Source of the DNA: Glycine soja
Taxonomy: Eukaryota; Streptophyta; Magnoliopsida; Fabales; Fabaceae
Direction of reading: 5' to 3'
Assembly (NCBI RefSeq): GCF_004193775.1
Contig: NC_041011.1
Location: 46,197,167 to 46,261,166 of the forward strand
Length of the DNA stretch: 64,000 nucleotides
The position numbers were made by a program, and so were the translations under genes. The notes under the pieces are model-generated. The model was not told where the DNA came from. It searched no databases and saw only the letters and a list, made by a program, of their open reading frames with translations. Position 1 is the stretch's first letter. Every line of letters begins with the position of its first letter. Positions 1-13,300 of this stretch are shown piece by piece.

Positions 1-2489
1 TAGGGCCAAGCTTGATTCGACACTTGTAAATTTACTAATATAACTTTTATTAAATACAGCTCTACGGCTTGGTTATGGCCTAATATTTGGTGGTTTTTTG
101 TCAAGTTGTAATAAGTTTCTCTCTTACGTGTGTGATTTCCATAAAGTTTATTAAACTCGTTAATATTAGGCTATTATTATTATTATTATTTAGTTCATAC
201 ATAATATGATTTTTTGACCAAAAATAATACCATTCTATATAAGGTTGCCGGTGTTTGGTGGTCTATAGTCTATACTCTATAGCCTATAGAGATGTTTATA
301 GTTGGGCCGATCGAATTCTTCAAATTTATTGAGCTTCTATTGGGTCGGATATAATTAGTCCAGCCAGAAGAATGATAGTAATGTGATAAAATATTCAAGT
401 CTATTTTTCTATAATAAAAAAATAGTGCTAATTAACAAACGAATTGGAATAAAATGATTCAATAAAGTATGAATTAATTTTTATATCATATGAAACTTCA
501 CAAAGTTGACCTACTTTTTGAGAATTTTAACGGCTAAATTAATAAAATATACTTTATATGTAAGTTTTACTTTTATTTTCAAGATGCATTTGATATTTTT
601 CATTTGGTAGACTATTTTTCCTACAATCGTTCGAGAGTCAAACATATTAATGTATGTTTTTTGTAAAATTAATCAAAGAAAACAAAGTAAAAATAATTAA
701 AAATATATATTATGACTCTTTGTACAGCAACATTTATGAATCAAAAGTATCATGATTGTCCTTATGAAGTTATGATATTAGTTAATGAAATAATAAAAAA
801 AGAAGATATTTAATTAAAATACCGTTTATCGATGCTATTAAACTCACCCCCAAAAATTATACATATCAAACATCTTAAAACACTAGTTAACAGCTTTAAT
901 CCACAATAATAAAATAGGCATCCTTATCTTTAAAATATACAAACTCACTTTCAGGGCCACTTTTGGTGCATTTTGAATTTCTGCTGACCCTTCTCTTGAC
1001 TTTTGATACCTAAAAAGAGAGGGTTGCTTTCTTCCTTTATTTCATTGTGCATTCTTCTGATTTTCTCAGGTTGGGTTGGAGGGACCTTATCTGTTGCATA
1101 TGGGGCATGATGGTTACATGTATCTTGGAGCTTGTGATATTTATTTAGAGAGTGCAAATGCTGAATATTTCGTTAGAGACAGTTTAGATTTTGTTTGTGG
1201 GTGGAGTTGTGGGGATCACCCATATACGTGTTGAAGCCACTAGTATATGCTGCTGCTACTTTTTGTTCCTCTTTTATTTTCTTTCTTTGATATGATAAAT
1301 ATCTGCCTATGCTTATGCCACCATGTCCGAACCTATACGGCTAAATTAAATGGGTTAATTCTCAAGAATCAAGATGTGTTCCTACATTTGGAGTAAATAT
1401 TGTTTCAGTTGGTGAAAACAATTAATAACAACAACATTATTAGCCAATGTGATCTTTTTTATTAGGTATTGACAACATACGTATAACAATTAACAATTGG
1501 TGGGTGTTGTTAGATGTTAAATTTCAATCTTAATAATGTTTTTACATTAAACCTCAATAAAAAAAATTGTCACCTTTAATAATCTTATCTTATTCAAATT
1601 TGAATAAAGGATCAAATACAAAAAGATTAAGTAGGACAATCATATAAGATATATTTTCATCCATCAAATAACTTTATTTATTTATTTAGGGTTTATATCT
1701 CTAATTTATTATATATATGTGTGGTTGAATTGATTAAAAATATATTTTATATAAAAAATTGTCAGTATATTTTGTATAAAATTAATGAACTGTTCAGGAA
1801 TGATAAGTCTCAAAATTGAGAAATATGTTCTGATAAAAAATTAAGAAAGGTGTAACCAACAAGTTATTGATTCAAATAAAATTAAATTTAAATCTCTTAA
1901 AGTAAAGTGTTAAGTTTGAATTTCATAAATAAATAAATAAAAAATACAATTGAATCTCATGTTATAAAAGAAAAAACAACACATTAAAATACGTCGTCAT
2001 GCTTAATTATGAGGATTTGTATTTACAATACAAAGTGTTTAATGATGATTTTTTTGTAGTATTAATGATTAATTTAAAATGTATTAGAATTATTTTGAGT
2101 ATATATATGATAAGTGGTTAGTATCTATTTAGGACCGTGGAGGAATGTTGGTGGAAATAAATAGCTACTAACCTCACACTTTTGGTGCTGCATGTTTTGT
2201 ATATGGGTTTGGTACCCCTCGTACCTAATTCAATATAACTTTGCTTTTAAAAAAAAATTACTAATATAAGTTTTCAATGTAAAATGCATTAATATTTTCA
2301 TCAAAGTAGCCAATTCTATTTGATTTTAAAAAATAATAATTCTCATTGGATTAGTGTGTCCACTGTGATAAGATACATACTCATTAATCGTTATCGATTA
2401 CTTTTAATTCAATTTTATTTATTTTTTATTTCTAAAACCTCTTGTATTTGAATATTATATAAGTGTCCAAATCATCTTAATTAATTAAG

Positions 2490-2581
2490 TAAGGTATACA
2501 ATTGTAATAATGAGGATCGAATTCAAATCCTCATATATCTACCCCAATTCCTCTACCATTAGGCTAGTCTAGTGGCTTAGC
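2490..2581 (-). repeat. tRNA-derived SINE-like fragment
   Basis: Read on the minus strand, a box A-like stretch (TAGCCTAATGGTAGAG, about 2577-2551) is followed about 35 nt later by a box B / T-arm-like stretch around 2512-2532. That stretch can fold into a 5-bp stem around a TGAATTC loop. This is the internal RNA polymerase III promoter layout of tRNAs and tRNA-derived SINEs. No closing acceptor stem is visible, so a functional tRNA is unlikely. I infer a decayed SINE head. Confidence 0.4.
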
Positions 2582-4599
2582 TTGTCATCTTAATCGAATT
2601 GGTGCAATAACAAAATTCTTTCTTCTAATTTTTTTAAGCAACAAAGTCAAATCTCAATTTAAGAAAAAAAAAAACTAAGAAATGCGCAAAAATTTCACAT
2701 ATGCAAATAAACGGGCTACTCAAAAACGTGTTACAGGTAGATTAAAAGTAAATTAAAAAAAATTGTAACTAATTAACAAAGTGTTCTGGTTATATCATCT
2801 ATTACTACTTCATTAGTTAGTGGCTTTGTGCTACAGTCATGCCCATGCTCTTATGCCTTGGTCGGGAGGAAGGAAAATGGATGATTGAAATCTCAAGCAT
2901 GCACTAGGGCAAGAACCTCTCAATTAATTTGCCTCCATGAAACCACATCATTTAGAATTAATCCTCCTCATCTCAAACAAACTCATGTTTTTGGTAGATG
3001 TAGTGCTAAGAGCACTCTTGTCCGTGATGATTGACACATTTCAGACACTCGAGATAAACACTTCACACGTGTTTTAGAATTGTTTAGTTGTGTTGACTGT
3101 GGAGTGTGTTGGTTTGACATGCTGGAAGCATAAAGATGGAATAAAAAACCGAAAGGTAGAATTATTGAATTAGTGCGTATTTGGTTTTACTTTAAAAAAT
3201 TGATTATAAGTTTAGAATTAATTTTAAATATATTTTTACATGTTTGATTTTAAGTTAGAAAAAATTTAGAATTGATTTTGATTTAAAGTAATTTAAGTAG
3301 CTTTTGTGTTGAAATCGAAAATTTACATTGAATTTTACTTCTAACTTAATTTTATAATAAAAATATCTAAATATAAATTATATAATTTCAAAATTAATTT
3401 GTAAAATTAACTATATTCAAAATTAATTTTGTCAACACTCATTCAAACATATAATTAATGATAATAGGATTATTCGAGCATAACAGTACGGTGTGACTTT
3501 CTCCAAAAAAAAAAATCATTCATGAACCCCAGTTCAAGTTGCTTGAACACTAGACCAATGCAACACTACAAATAACATTAGGATTATAGAAATGTATTTT
3601 ATAAACAATGGTTTGGCATTTGTTGTAAGGGTATGATAATCATTATTCCTAGGATAATTAGCTAATAGAGGAATAAATAGAAAGGTTTATCGGTAGATAA
3701 CAGTACTATGTTTTACAATGAAAGTTTTTCACGTTTTTTGAGAATGATCTTAAGGGTAATTTAGTTAACAAAATTATTTTTATAATTATTCATAGATGTA
3801 TTATGATGATTATTAATTATCTTACATTTGAACTAATCAAACATGTGTTATTTGTTTTTTTGGTTTCATATAGGAAAGCCAGAGACTTGGAAAATGAAAA
3901 AGGAAAAAGGACGTTTGGGTAAATCATCAAACTCATGAGTCATGACATTAAGCTCACGAGTCACGACTCGAAAGACTACGATCAACATCACAAGAACTAT
4001 AAGCAACTAGCATAAAGTTTGACATTTTAATCACCTGAAAGTAGAATTAGACCTTCTTTTTGCAATTGGAGGAGAAACGTGTATCTTCTTAGGTTTGCCT
4101 TTAGTGAATCTATGGCATTGCTCCAATCTAACTCTTCGTAGCTCAAAATATCAAATACTTGTTAGATGCAAAGCTTACATAGCTAAAAATATCATTTATG
4201 ATTTGTACAGGATTTTTTGGGTCACCATGGTTAATGAAATTGGTATGAAATATTCATCTGTTAATAATTAATTTCTGTCAAAGAATATGACTCACCACCT
4301 TTAAAGTATGTTTGGTTTAGATGATGGAAATGGAAAATATAGAAATATAAGAGATTCTTTTTAATTAAAGTTGAGTGTAGGAAAACTGAGACCCACACAA
4401 TTTCTTCTTTATTTCTATACCAGATAAATTATCAATTTGAACACCTAAGACATAATCTAACCTTTAATATTGTATATCCCTTCGACCATATACATAAATG
4501 TATTGAATAACAACACCCTTCGACTATCATAAGGTATAAGTGTCGAGTACCCCTGGTCACTAATTATAGTTAATGAACTCATTTAATGATAATTACCCA

Positions 4600-4990
4600 A
4601 TTAGAAATACCTAAATAAGGTTACGAAACATATTACCTAATTGGTAATCAGTACATGTAGGCTTAGAGGTCCAAAGCTCAATAAGGTGAAAAGGTCAGTG
4701 TAAAAAGGAAAGAACCATCGGGTAAAAAGTACTGTTCATTTGAATATATTCCTGACATCATTTATGACTCTGAGTCAAACACTCACTTGGATATCGAAGT
4801 GTCTTTTGTAAGTAATTTCCCTCTTCTTTGGCTTATACACTGAAGCAAAGGACAAGTCACCAAAAGAAGGATCATTCGACACAGCAGAAGACCCTTTGGC
4901 TGAAGGGATAGTATCCGGTCTATCTGAGACAGGAACAATTTCTCTTTTTCTCCGTCAACCAAACACGTCTATAGTGAGATCTTCCGTTCA
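4600..4990. repeat. Possible decayed dispersed repeat (LTR- or other TE-derived)
   Basis: This stretch is less AT-rich than its flanks and contains phrases such as CTTGGATATCGAAGTGTCTTTTG. From memory these resemble a widespread plant repeat carrying a 'TTGAGCGTCGGAGTG' core, but the match is diverged. I see no terminal repeats, target duplication or coding frame, so the class is open. Confidence 0.25.
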
Positions 4991-6494
4991 ACCATTTTTT
5001 TTTTTTTCCGAAAGCTCGAATCCAAAACATTGTTTAAGAAAATCTTTACCACTTGAACCAACAACATATTGATTGAATTGGATTTAAATAGTGATTACTT
5101 ACAAAAATATCATAAACCCAGCTTCCCCATTGGCATTAGGAATTTAAATATGTAGCATTAAAGTATTTTTTATTATTTAGTCTTTTAAGTTATATAGCCT
5201 GTGCTTTTAGTGCTAATAAAGAATTCAAAAGGTCATATTTTTGTTAAGTAAAGATATTAAAAATGAATAAGAACTAATTGGAAAAGGGTCTTTAGTAATT
5301 CACAAGAGATTTCTCTTTCCTTTAAGAGATTTTATCAATTAAAAAATCATGTTGGAAAAATGGGTTAAATTTTGTAAGCATTGATTATCAAGAATCAATT
5401 GACATAAAATTATTTTAATTTGATATAATTACCTCTAGTGAAAGACACTTGTAGTCTATATAAAAAAAATGACTTGTAAATATTTCAATAGATTTTAAGG
5501 AGAAAAGTCAGTTGTTTCAATCCTATTGGCTTAATTTTATTATCCAACCATATTCGTATTCAAGTCAAAGTCAATTCAATATTACTTTTCTTGCTATATG
5601 AGAGAAAGAAAAGTAGGAAAACTAAAATCGACTACTTATGTACTTGGAAGTTGAAAAGGAGTTTTTCATAGCATCAACCAACAGACCATAAGAGAGACCC
5701 ACAAACAGGGAGGATGGCAAGTTTGTCCTTTTCAAAATACCAAACCTAGCTTAGAAGTTAGCACATGTAGTCCTTTTTTACGCTGTCTTTGGTTTAGTGA
5801 ATTGAATAAGGAAGAAACGAAGATAGACGAACAATCAGCCTTTTAAAATATTTTCGAATGGAAGACAAATGGTTTGTTTAGATAAATTTTTCCTTAAGAA
5901 CTTACAAGAGAATAAAACAAAAAAGAAAAAATAATAAGCTATAATTAGCTTAAGCATTTTTTTAAATCAGCAATTAATTTAAGCATTAATTAATTTGTAA
6001 AAATTCTTATTAGCTTTCTCTAAAAAAATAATTTTATATATAAACTGATTTTAGCTTATAAAACTTATAGAGAGAAGTTTACCAAAACATGTCCAAAGTG
6101 TTAAGACCCACATTAAGGAAGGAACAAATATTTAAGAAAAATCTGGCTTACAAAATATTTATTTTCATATGGAAGACAAAGTGGTAAGACCCATGTTAAT
6201 ATAAAATCCATCTATTTTTGCACGGAATACAAATAGTAAAAAAGATAAATTATCCTTATTCTTTCTTAGAGATTTTCATGTCATTTTATATATTATTTTT
6301 TTTTCTTTCACTAAGAAATAAATAAATAATTTGAAGTAAGACACCGAAAAAGTTCATCAGAGTATGTATAAAACCCTAAAGAAACAAATTAGCATGCAAA
6401 AATAATAATTTAAAAAATAATATTCTGTATAATTGAATAAGTTTACAACATTAGATCTAAAAACTATTTTAGTTCAATGATAATTTTCAGTTTA

Positions 6495-6513
6495 ATATTT
6501 CAGATTAATTAAA
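6495..6513 (+). repeat. 5' target-site duplication of the RTE LINE
   Basis: The 19-bp sequence ATATTTCAGATTAATTAAA occurs here and again exactly at 9643-9661, on either side of the LINE. A perfect 19-bp duplication is expected for target-primed reverse transcription by a non-LTR element. Confidence 0.9.
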
Positions 6514-6626
6514 AATCCTGCCTAGGTTAGTTTTACTATTCTTAGCCGGTCTCAAGCCCGGATAAAAGGAGAGGGTTGTGTTAGGCTTTCGACAGCCAAC
6601 GTTAAACTTTGTCGAATCTTTATGAC

Positions 6627-8015
6627 ATGGATCAATTACGTAATAATGTGAATGCTAGGTCGTTGCCCGGAAGCAACGCGATGTATGGCTCGAGTACAGT
6701 GTCAAAAGAGCAAGGGCCGTTGCATCGCCGCCCGGATGTAGTGAAAAGTAAGCAAGGGTTCCCACATTTTCGTGAACGGGTGTGGGTAAAGAAGCTAGTT
6801 CATGACAGGAGGATTCGCTTTGGTACATGGAATATAGGCACACTTACTGGAAAATCTATGGAAATAGTGGATGTTATGGTGAGGAGGAAGATCAATTTTA
6901 TGTGCCTACAAGAAACTAAGTGGACAGGTGAAAAAGCAAAAGAATTAGACAACTCGGGATTTAAGCTGTGGTATACGGGAAAAATCAGATCAAGAAATGG
7001 GGTAAGGATTATTGTGGACAAGGAGTGGAAGAAGGATGTCGTAGATGTAAGAAGAGTAGGAGATCGTATCATAGCCTTAAAATTGGTAGTGGGACAGGAC
7101 ACCTTTAATGTTATTAGTGGGTACGCACCTCAGGTTGGGTTAGCAGAACACTTTAAGGTAAAATTTTGGGAGAATCTAGAAGGGGTACTTCAGGATATAC
7201 CCCAAGGAGAGAAAGTTTTCCTAAGAGGGGATCTCAATGGACATGTAGGTAGCGTGGATAGAGGTTTTGAGGGGGTGCATGGGGGTTTTGGCCTAGGGGA
7301 GATGAATGGGGAGTGTAAATCCATCTTGGAGTTTTCGGAGGCTTTGGATCTTTCTATAGCCAATACATGGTTTAAGAAAAGAGAGGAACATCTTATCACT
7401 TACAAAAGTGGAGGGACATGTTCTCAGATAGATTTCTTCCTTATCAGGAAGTCTGATAGGAAGTATTGCTTGAACTGTAAAGTTATCCCGGGAGAGAGCT
7501 TGACTACCCAACATAAAGTTTTGGTTATGGATGTAAGAATTAGAGATAGGGCAAAGAGAAGAAGTCCTATGGTAGCACCAAGGATCAAATGGTGGCACTT
7601 GAAGGGTGAGAAACAAGGAATCTTCCAACAAAAGATATGGGAGGGATGGTGTGGACAATTACAAGGAAGTGCAAATGATATGTGGAACAAGACGTCCCAA
7701 GAGATTATTAAAGTGGCTAAAGAGACGTTGGGTGAATCTAGAGGTTTTGGCCCTAGGGATAAAGAATCGTGGTGGTGGAATGAAAGTGTTCAGAGCAAAG
7801 TTAGAGTAAAAAAGGAGTGTTTCAAGGAGTGGTCTAGGTGTAGAAATTCTGAAACTTGGGATAAGTATAAGATAGCTAGAAATGAAACCAAAAAGGCGGT
7901 GAGTGAGGCAAGAGCCCAAGCTTTTGACGGACTATACCAAGCTCTAGGAACCAGGGACGGAGAAAGATCTATATATAGGCTTGCTAAGGGTAGAGAGAGG
8001 AAGACAAAGTCTTAG
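6627..8015 (+). pseudogene. LINE endonuclease half of a broken EN-RT frame
   Basis: This encodes an apurinic-like endonuclease/exonuclease/phosphatase (EEP) domain that nicks target DNA to prime reverse transcription. Visible motifs in order are WNIGTL near the start, the LQETKW metal-binding glutamate motif, a GDLNGHVG motif, and a terminal TTQHKVLVMD segment in the place of the usual SDH motif. The open frame extends upstream to 6609, but 6627 is the first ATG. The frame ends at TAG 8013-8015. Homology clearly continues in another frame from codon 8009 on (KVLVHEKDIKER), so a 1-2 nt indel near 8009 is inferred. Confidence 0.85.
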
Positions 8016-9616
8016 TGCATGAAAAAGATATCAAGGAAAGGTGAAAGGTGTATTTCCACAAATTATTTAATGATGGATATGGATATGACTCTAGCAGTCT
8101 AGACACAAGAGAAGAGGACCGGAACTATAAGTATTATCGTCGAATTCAAAAACAGGAAGTAAAGGAAGCGTTGAAAAGAATGAGTAACGGTAAGGCGGTG
8201 GGGCCAGACAACCTACCTATTGAAGTGTGGAAAACTCTTGGAGATAGAGGTCTTGAGTGGCTCACCAAACTCTTTAATGAAATTATGAGGTCAAAACGCA
8301 TGCCGGAGGAATGGAGGAGAAGCACGTTAGTGCCAATCTATAAGAACAAGGGGGATATACAAAATTGTGCAAATTATAGGGGAATCAAGCTCATGAGTCA
8401 TACCATAAAATTATGGGAAAGAGTGATCGAACGGAGATTAAGAAAGGAGACTCAAGTTACTGAGAATCAATTTGGTTTCATGCCGGGAAGGTTGACCATG
8501 GAAGCGATTTATTTATTACGGCGGGTGATGGAGCAATATCGCATGGACCAACAAGACTTGCACTTGATTTTTATTGACTTGGAGAAAGCGTATGATAGAG
8601 TGCCTAGAGAGATTTTGTGGAAAGCTCTAGAGAAGAAAGGGGTTAGGGTTGCATATATTCGAGCTATCCAAGATATGTATGATAGGGTATCGACTAGTGT
8701 TAGGACACAGGGTGAAGAGTCAGACGATTTTCCCATCACAATTGGTTTGCATCAAGGGTCAACCCTTAACCCCTACCTTTTTACCTTAATTCTGGATGTC
8801 CTCACGGAACAAATCCAAGAGATAGCGCCGAGATGCATGCTTTTTGCAGATGACATAGTCCTCCTTGGAGAGTCGAGGGAGGAGTTGAATGAGAGGTTGA
8901 AAACTTGGAGACGAGCTCTAGAAACACATGGCTTTCGCCTAAGCAGAAGCAAATCGAAGTATATGGAATGTAAGTTCAACAAAAGTAGGAGGGTATCTAA
9001 CTCAGAGGTGAAAATAGGAGACCATATTATCCCTCAAGTCACACGGTTTAAATATCTTGGGTCTGTAATACAGGATGATGGAGAAATTGAAAGGGATGTG
9101 AATCATCGCATTCAAGCAGGATGGATGAAATGGAGAAAAGCATCGAGGGTGCTATGTGATGCAAAGGTACCGATCAAGCTAAAGGGAAAGTTTTATTGGA
9201 CTGTGGTAAAACCGGCGATTTCGTACGGAACAGAATGTTGGGCGGTCAAGAGCCAACATGAGACTAAAGTAGGTGTAGCGGAGATGAGGATGTTGCGGTG
9301 GATGTGTGGTAAGACTCGACAGGATAAAATTAGAAACGGAGCTATTAGAGAGAGGGTTGGAGTAGCGCCTATTGTAGAGAAGATGGTGGAAAATAGACTT
9401 AGGTGGTTTGGGCATGTAGAGAGAAGACCGGTAGACTCTGTAGTGAGGAGAGTAGACCAGATGGAGAGAAGGCAAACAATTCGAGGCAGAGGAAGACCCA
9501 AAAAGACTATAAGAGAGGTTATCAAGAAGGATTTCGAACTTAATGATTTGGATAGAAGTATGGTACTTGATAGAACATTATGGCGGAAGTTGATCCATGT
9601 AGCCGACCCCACCTAG
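8009..9616 (+). pseudogene. LINE reverse-transcriptase half of a broken EN-RT frame
   Basis: This frame continues the upstream endonuclease frame after the shift. It meets a TGA at 8042-8044, where relatives have a tryptophan codon (ERWK-type motif), then stays open to TAG 9614-9616. Features in order: GKAVGPDNLPIEVWK (RT finger region), NYRGIKL, the palm motif FIDLEKAYDRVP, GLHQGSTLNPYLF, and the catalytic FADD in LFADDIVLLGES. A C-terminal domain contains RWFGHVERR and GRGRPKKT. Both catalytic aspartates are present. No RNase H is seen, as expected for RTE. The frame shift and stop make this copy non-autonomous. Confidence 0.88.
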
Positions 9617-9642
9617 TGGGATAAGGCGTTGTTGTTGTTGTT

Positions 9643-9661
9643 ATATTTCAGATTAATTAAA
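9643..9661 (+). repeat. 3' target-site duplication of the RTE LINE
   Basis: This is an exact copy of the 19 bases at 6495-6513. It directly follows the (GTT)n tail and fixes the 3' boundary of the element. Confidence 0.9.
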
Positions 9662-10303
9662 CTGATTAATGAACAGTAACTACGATCAAGTCAATAAATT
9701 ACAAGGAAATTTCTATTTGTGCAAAACATTAAACTTGCTCCTTCTAAAATGATACCTCGCAAGAAAACTAATTGGCACCATAAAGAGCAAAACAATAATA
9801 ATAAAGCAACACAAAGGTTCCTGACTAAAAATGAAAGCCAAAAAAACTCAATGAAAAGTACACTGTATTCACGAAAATTAGTAAAAATAATCATAATTTA
9901 CCATATTTTTTTAGCAATGTGGACAGTAGACCTAAAGTTCCATATGAAAAAGCTAATACTTTCTGTTCTAGGCCCTTTTTCAAAGAAGCCTTATTGACAA
10001 CTAGGAAACACAATAAAAATGAAGAATGTTTCATAATTTCTCTTCTTACTAATTAAATCCCACGCAACAAGTGGGACGGGTAGCATTGAACTTAGCAAAC
10101 ATGAACTGAAGTGTCTTTTTACTTATTTGGGAAAAGCACGATGCCAGTCTCAGCAGCAGCTATTTTACACAAGCCAAACTTTCAATCAAGCCTACGAGGA
10201 AGGGAATCACCAAGAATAGTGCCGTGTATTGAAAACAACAATATCTCTCACCTTCTAAGTTTTTCGCTATTTGTTTTTTATACTATTTATCTATCACCTG
10301 AAT
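9662..10303. other. 3' flank of the invertase gene
   Basis: This is the 3' side of the minus-strand invertase gene. It probably holds its 3'UTR and polyadenylation site, but I cannot place the cleavage site. The open frames here lack coding character. Nothing else is recognised. Confidence 0.5.
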
Positions 10304-13300
10304 TTAGCAAGTCCAAGAAGATGATCTTTTAATAACCGGTTTCATCTGTTTGTCCTCTTCAAGGGAAATCATCCCCAAGTGTGAGGGGTCCTCCAGCATC
10401 ATCTTTGCAACCAGATAACCTGCAATAGACCATGTTTGGTATTTTCTTGCCTGTTTGCCAATATATCTCCCAAGTTTACCATCATAATATTCGGGCCACC
10501 CATCCTTCAGTAAACGACTCTCAGCAAGTTCGATCGCACGTCTTGCGATCTGTGGTCTACCCGTTTTGATACAAGCAGCTGTTACTAGCCACAGGAGCAC
10601 TGCACACAAGCCAAAAACAAAGCAAAATGAAGAGTTATTAAACAAAAAAAGGCCACCAAAACAATGTTGATAATTTCATTCCATAACATGCGGAAAGAAT
10701 GGTGAACAATGCTTCTGGTAGACATAGACCTACAACTCATTGAGAACAATAAATAAAAATATGGCTAACAAGTAATAAGAACAGTTTTACCCACTTTCAA
10801 TGTGGTTTTACAGAAAAGATTAAGAGCCCGTTTGTTACATCTATTTTTTTCCATGAAAAACACTTACATTTAAAAAAAAATCACTTTTAAAATTTACTAG
10901 TGTTTTTTGTTTAGGCTTTCTTAAAAAAAGTGTTTTTAAGCAAACATAAAAAGGTGATTTATTTTTTTAGAGATTTCATGAGAAGCAAAGTAATTTTTCA
11001 GTTAGATTTAGGGAAAAATAAAATCTAAAAATATAATGTTTCTGGTTATTTTAAGAAGTTTTCAATAGTTCCACACATCCTGCCTTTCTGTACTTAGTTA
11101 ATGGCAGGCATTATCTGTGAAACTGAGATATGGCAACACACATGTGGCTCAGTTAGCACACCTAAACACACCTACCAGTCAATACCCAAATAACCAAATC
11201 AAGTGAAAAAGCTAGCAAGACCAAACCCCACGTTAAATGCATTTTAAAGTTTGAATATGTGAGCAGAAAGGAAGAACCTGGCCAAGATCCTCCATTATGG
11301 TAACTCCATCTGGTATTTTTGGGATCACAACCAGTCACAATTTGCCACTCATGGCTCTCTATTGCCGGATAGGATATTTTTAGGGGCATTTCTCCAACTA
11401 ATTCATCCCAGCGAGATTCAATAAGATCCATGATAGCCATTGATTGCTCGGGAGTTGCCAGAGAAGATAGAATTGCAACACAATTTCCTAAAGCAAACCA
11501 TCGAAAATCCATCCGGGCTGGACTAACATTTCCAATGAAGTAGCCCCCGCGCATTGGCATAAAGTCAAATACCCAATCTGGGATTGAATCAGGAATAACA
11601 TTAAACTTATTTACAGCAGTATGTGAGTACTCCTCAGTCTTATATCGATAAATGTCATTTAGTTGTTGGAAGTCGAGCCAAAAGTAACTCCGCATATGAT
11701 AACTTAGTGCATGCAAACGCTTCACAATACGCTCAACACATTCCTTCCCTTCGGCGTCATCCTGTTTCAGCATTGACAAAGCACATCTCAATGCCATGAA
11801 GAAAAGTGCTTGAATCTCTATTGGATAACCATAAATACCCTGCAAGAAAAAAGGAAGAGGACGAAACAATTAATAAAATATGCAAGTTCTTCAAAATCAG
11901 TCAAATAAGAATGAAAGCTTAACTCCAGGGAGCTTGAAAATACATATAATTTATAAACAGTTTAGATGTGATACCCCTGTTAATGTAAAAAAGGTTTTAC
12001 ACCATCATGCAATAATCTTTTGCCAAATCATTTAAAGAATTTAACATAGCAGAAGAGCAAGACTTGTAAAAAACAATTCTAATTGCATTTGAATCATCTG
12101 GCATCATCAAATGGCTAACTTTGTTTATAAATCATAACCAATGGAATGCAACAAAAATCATTTTTATAGCCAGATAACAAGCAATATTAATTATCTTAGA
12201 GAAACAGCCGCAAATTATGTCTTACCATTCTTCGATCAACCATGCAACATCCATCAGCACAAAGCAAAGTTGGAAATGTATCAAAACCCTCTGACAAGCA
12301 TAGAGTCAGTATAAGTTTCATTCCCTTTTGACAATCTGGTGATTCAGCTAAAGATAAATCCCCTGTGGACTTCGTGTACGCACGAAGTAAAATGATCCAC
12401 CAGAATCCAGAATCAACTGGAGCAACTCTTCCAATTGCACTTTCACCAAAATCTGCAATAAGAGTGTCTGTTTTCCTAATGGGATCATGAAGGACTTTGA
12501 AACTAGCTGGCATCACACCTTCACCAAGCTTAAACCGATCTACTCTTTTTTCCCACCCCTGAAGATGCAGTGTCTTCAACAAGAAGTTCCTGACTATCTC
12601 TGGTTCACCATTCATCAAAAAGGCTAGAGCACTGGGCACAAAATCACGAACAAAAACCTAGAAAAAGATTATTTAAATAATAAATATCATACTCTTTCTT
12701 AGAAGACCCCCACGACGGTTTGCCGGGGGCTCCATTAACACAAAACCTGAGTTTCTCCTCTTAATCAACAACTATAAAAGCGCAGAAACAATTGATTATG
12801 CATGTTTAGACAAAGGGATATGAAAAGTAACTATAAGTTCAAGTGCTAAAAATAGCTGAGACCACCAGGAGATTATGGCTATTGAGAACCAATGCCTAAT
12901 GGTGCCAAAAGCTGTTGGCAGTTAATACTTAATACTATCTTTTAATACTTTAGATAGATTTTTCACTAGCATTCATCTAAACATTGTCATTTCCAAAATG
13001 TGAAGGGGAGCTAGGTTGTATGTTAAAAAAATGAATTGCCATACTTAATGAAACATTCAACAACTACAACATTCATTTCTGTTAATCTTCAGGAATAAAG
13101 GGGCTTTCAGAATATTTCCATCTTAAACGTTCAGTCAAATATATGATAGAGCATCTGTTTATATTTGTTGTAGTACTATTAGATTCATTACATTCAAGCG
13201 TTTGGGTAATTATGAAGCCTAAACATAGGCTATCATGTTAAGTTATCACATATCATACGTCCTGTAAAATTTGCAGCAATCTGTAAATTGTACGATGTTT

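Larger units (their letters stand above)
1..6494. other. Gene-free AT-rich intergenic region
   Basis: No reading frame here shows codon-like structure or recognisable protein similarity. The stretch is AT-rich with short homopolymer runs. Three local items stand out and are listed separately: a tRNA-like SINE fragment near 2.5 kb, a more GC-rich dispersed-repeat-like stretch at 4.6-5.0 kb, and a short open frame behind a splice-acceptor-like tract at 1070-1234. Confidence 0.6.
6514..9642 (+). mobile_element. RTE-type non-LTR retrotransposon (LINE), nearly full length, defective
   Basis: The element is about 3.1 kb. It has a short 5' leader (6514-6626), an endonuclease region, a reverse-transcriptase region, and a 3' end made of (GTT)n directly after the stop codon, a tail seen in many plant RTE elements. 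It is flanked by perfect 19-bp target duplications. The normally single EN-RT reading frame is interrupted between about 8009 and 8044 by a frame change and a TGA, so it cannot encode the full polyprotein as it stands. The intact duplications suggest insertion is not ancient. It lies about 660 bp beyond the stop codon of the invertase gene and on the opposite strand. Confidence 0.92.

Noticed and set aside
2490..2581. Functional tRNA gene
   Set aside because: A-box and T-arm-like parts are present but no acceptor stem closes, so it is more likely a SINE head.
3170..3450. Possible MITE with GTTTG-type ends
   Set aside because: The ends are not convincing inverted repeats and no target duplication is visible.
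8048..9616. Stand-alone reverse transcriptase gene or viral polymerase
   Set aside because: Domain order, the (GTT)n tail and the 19-bp target duplication show it is the second half of an RTE LINE.
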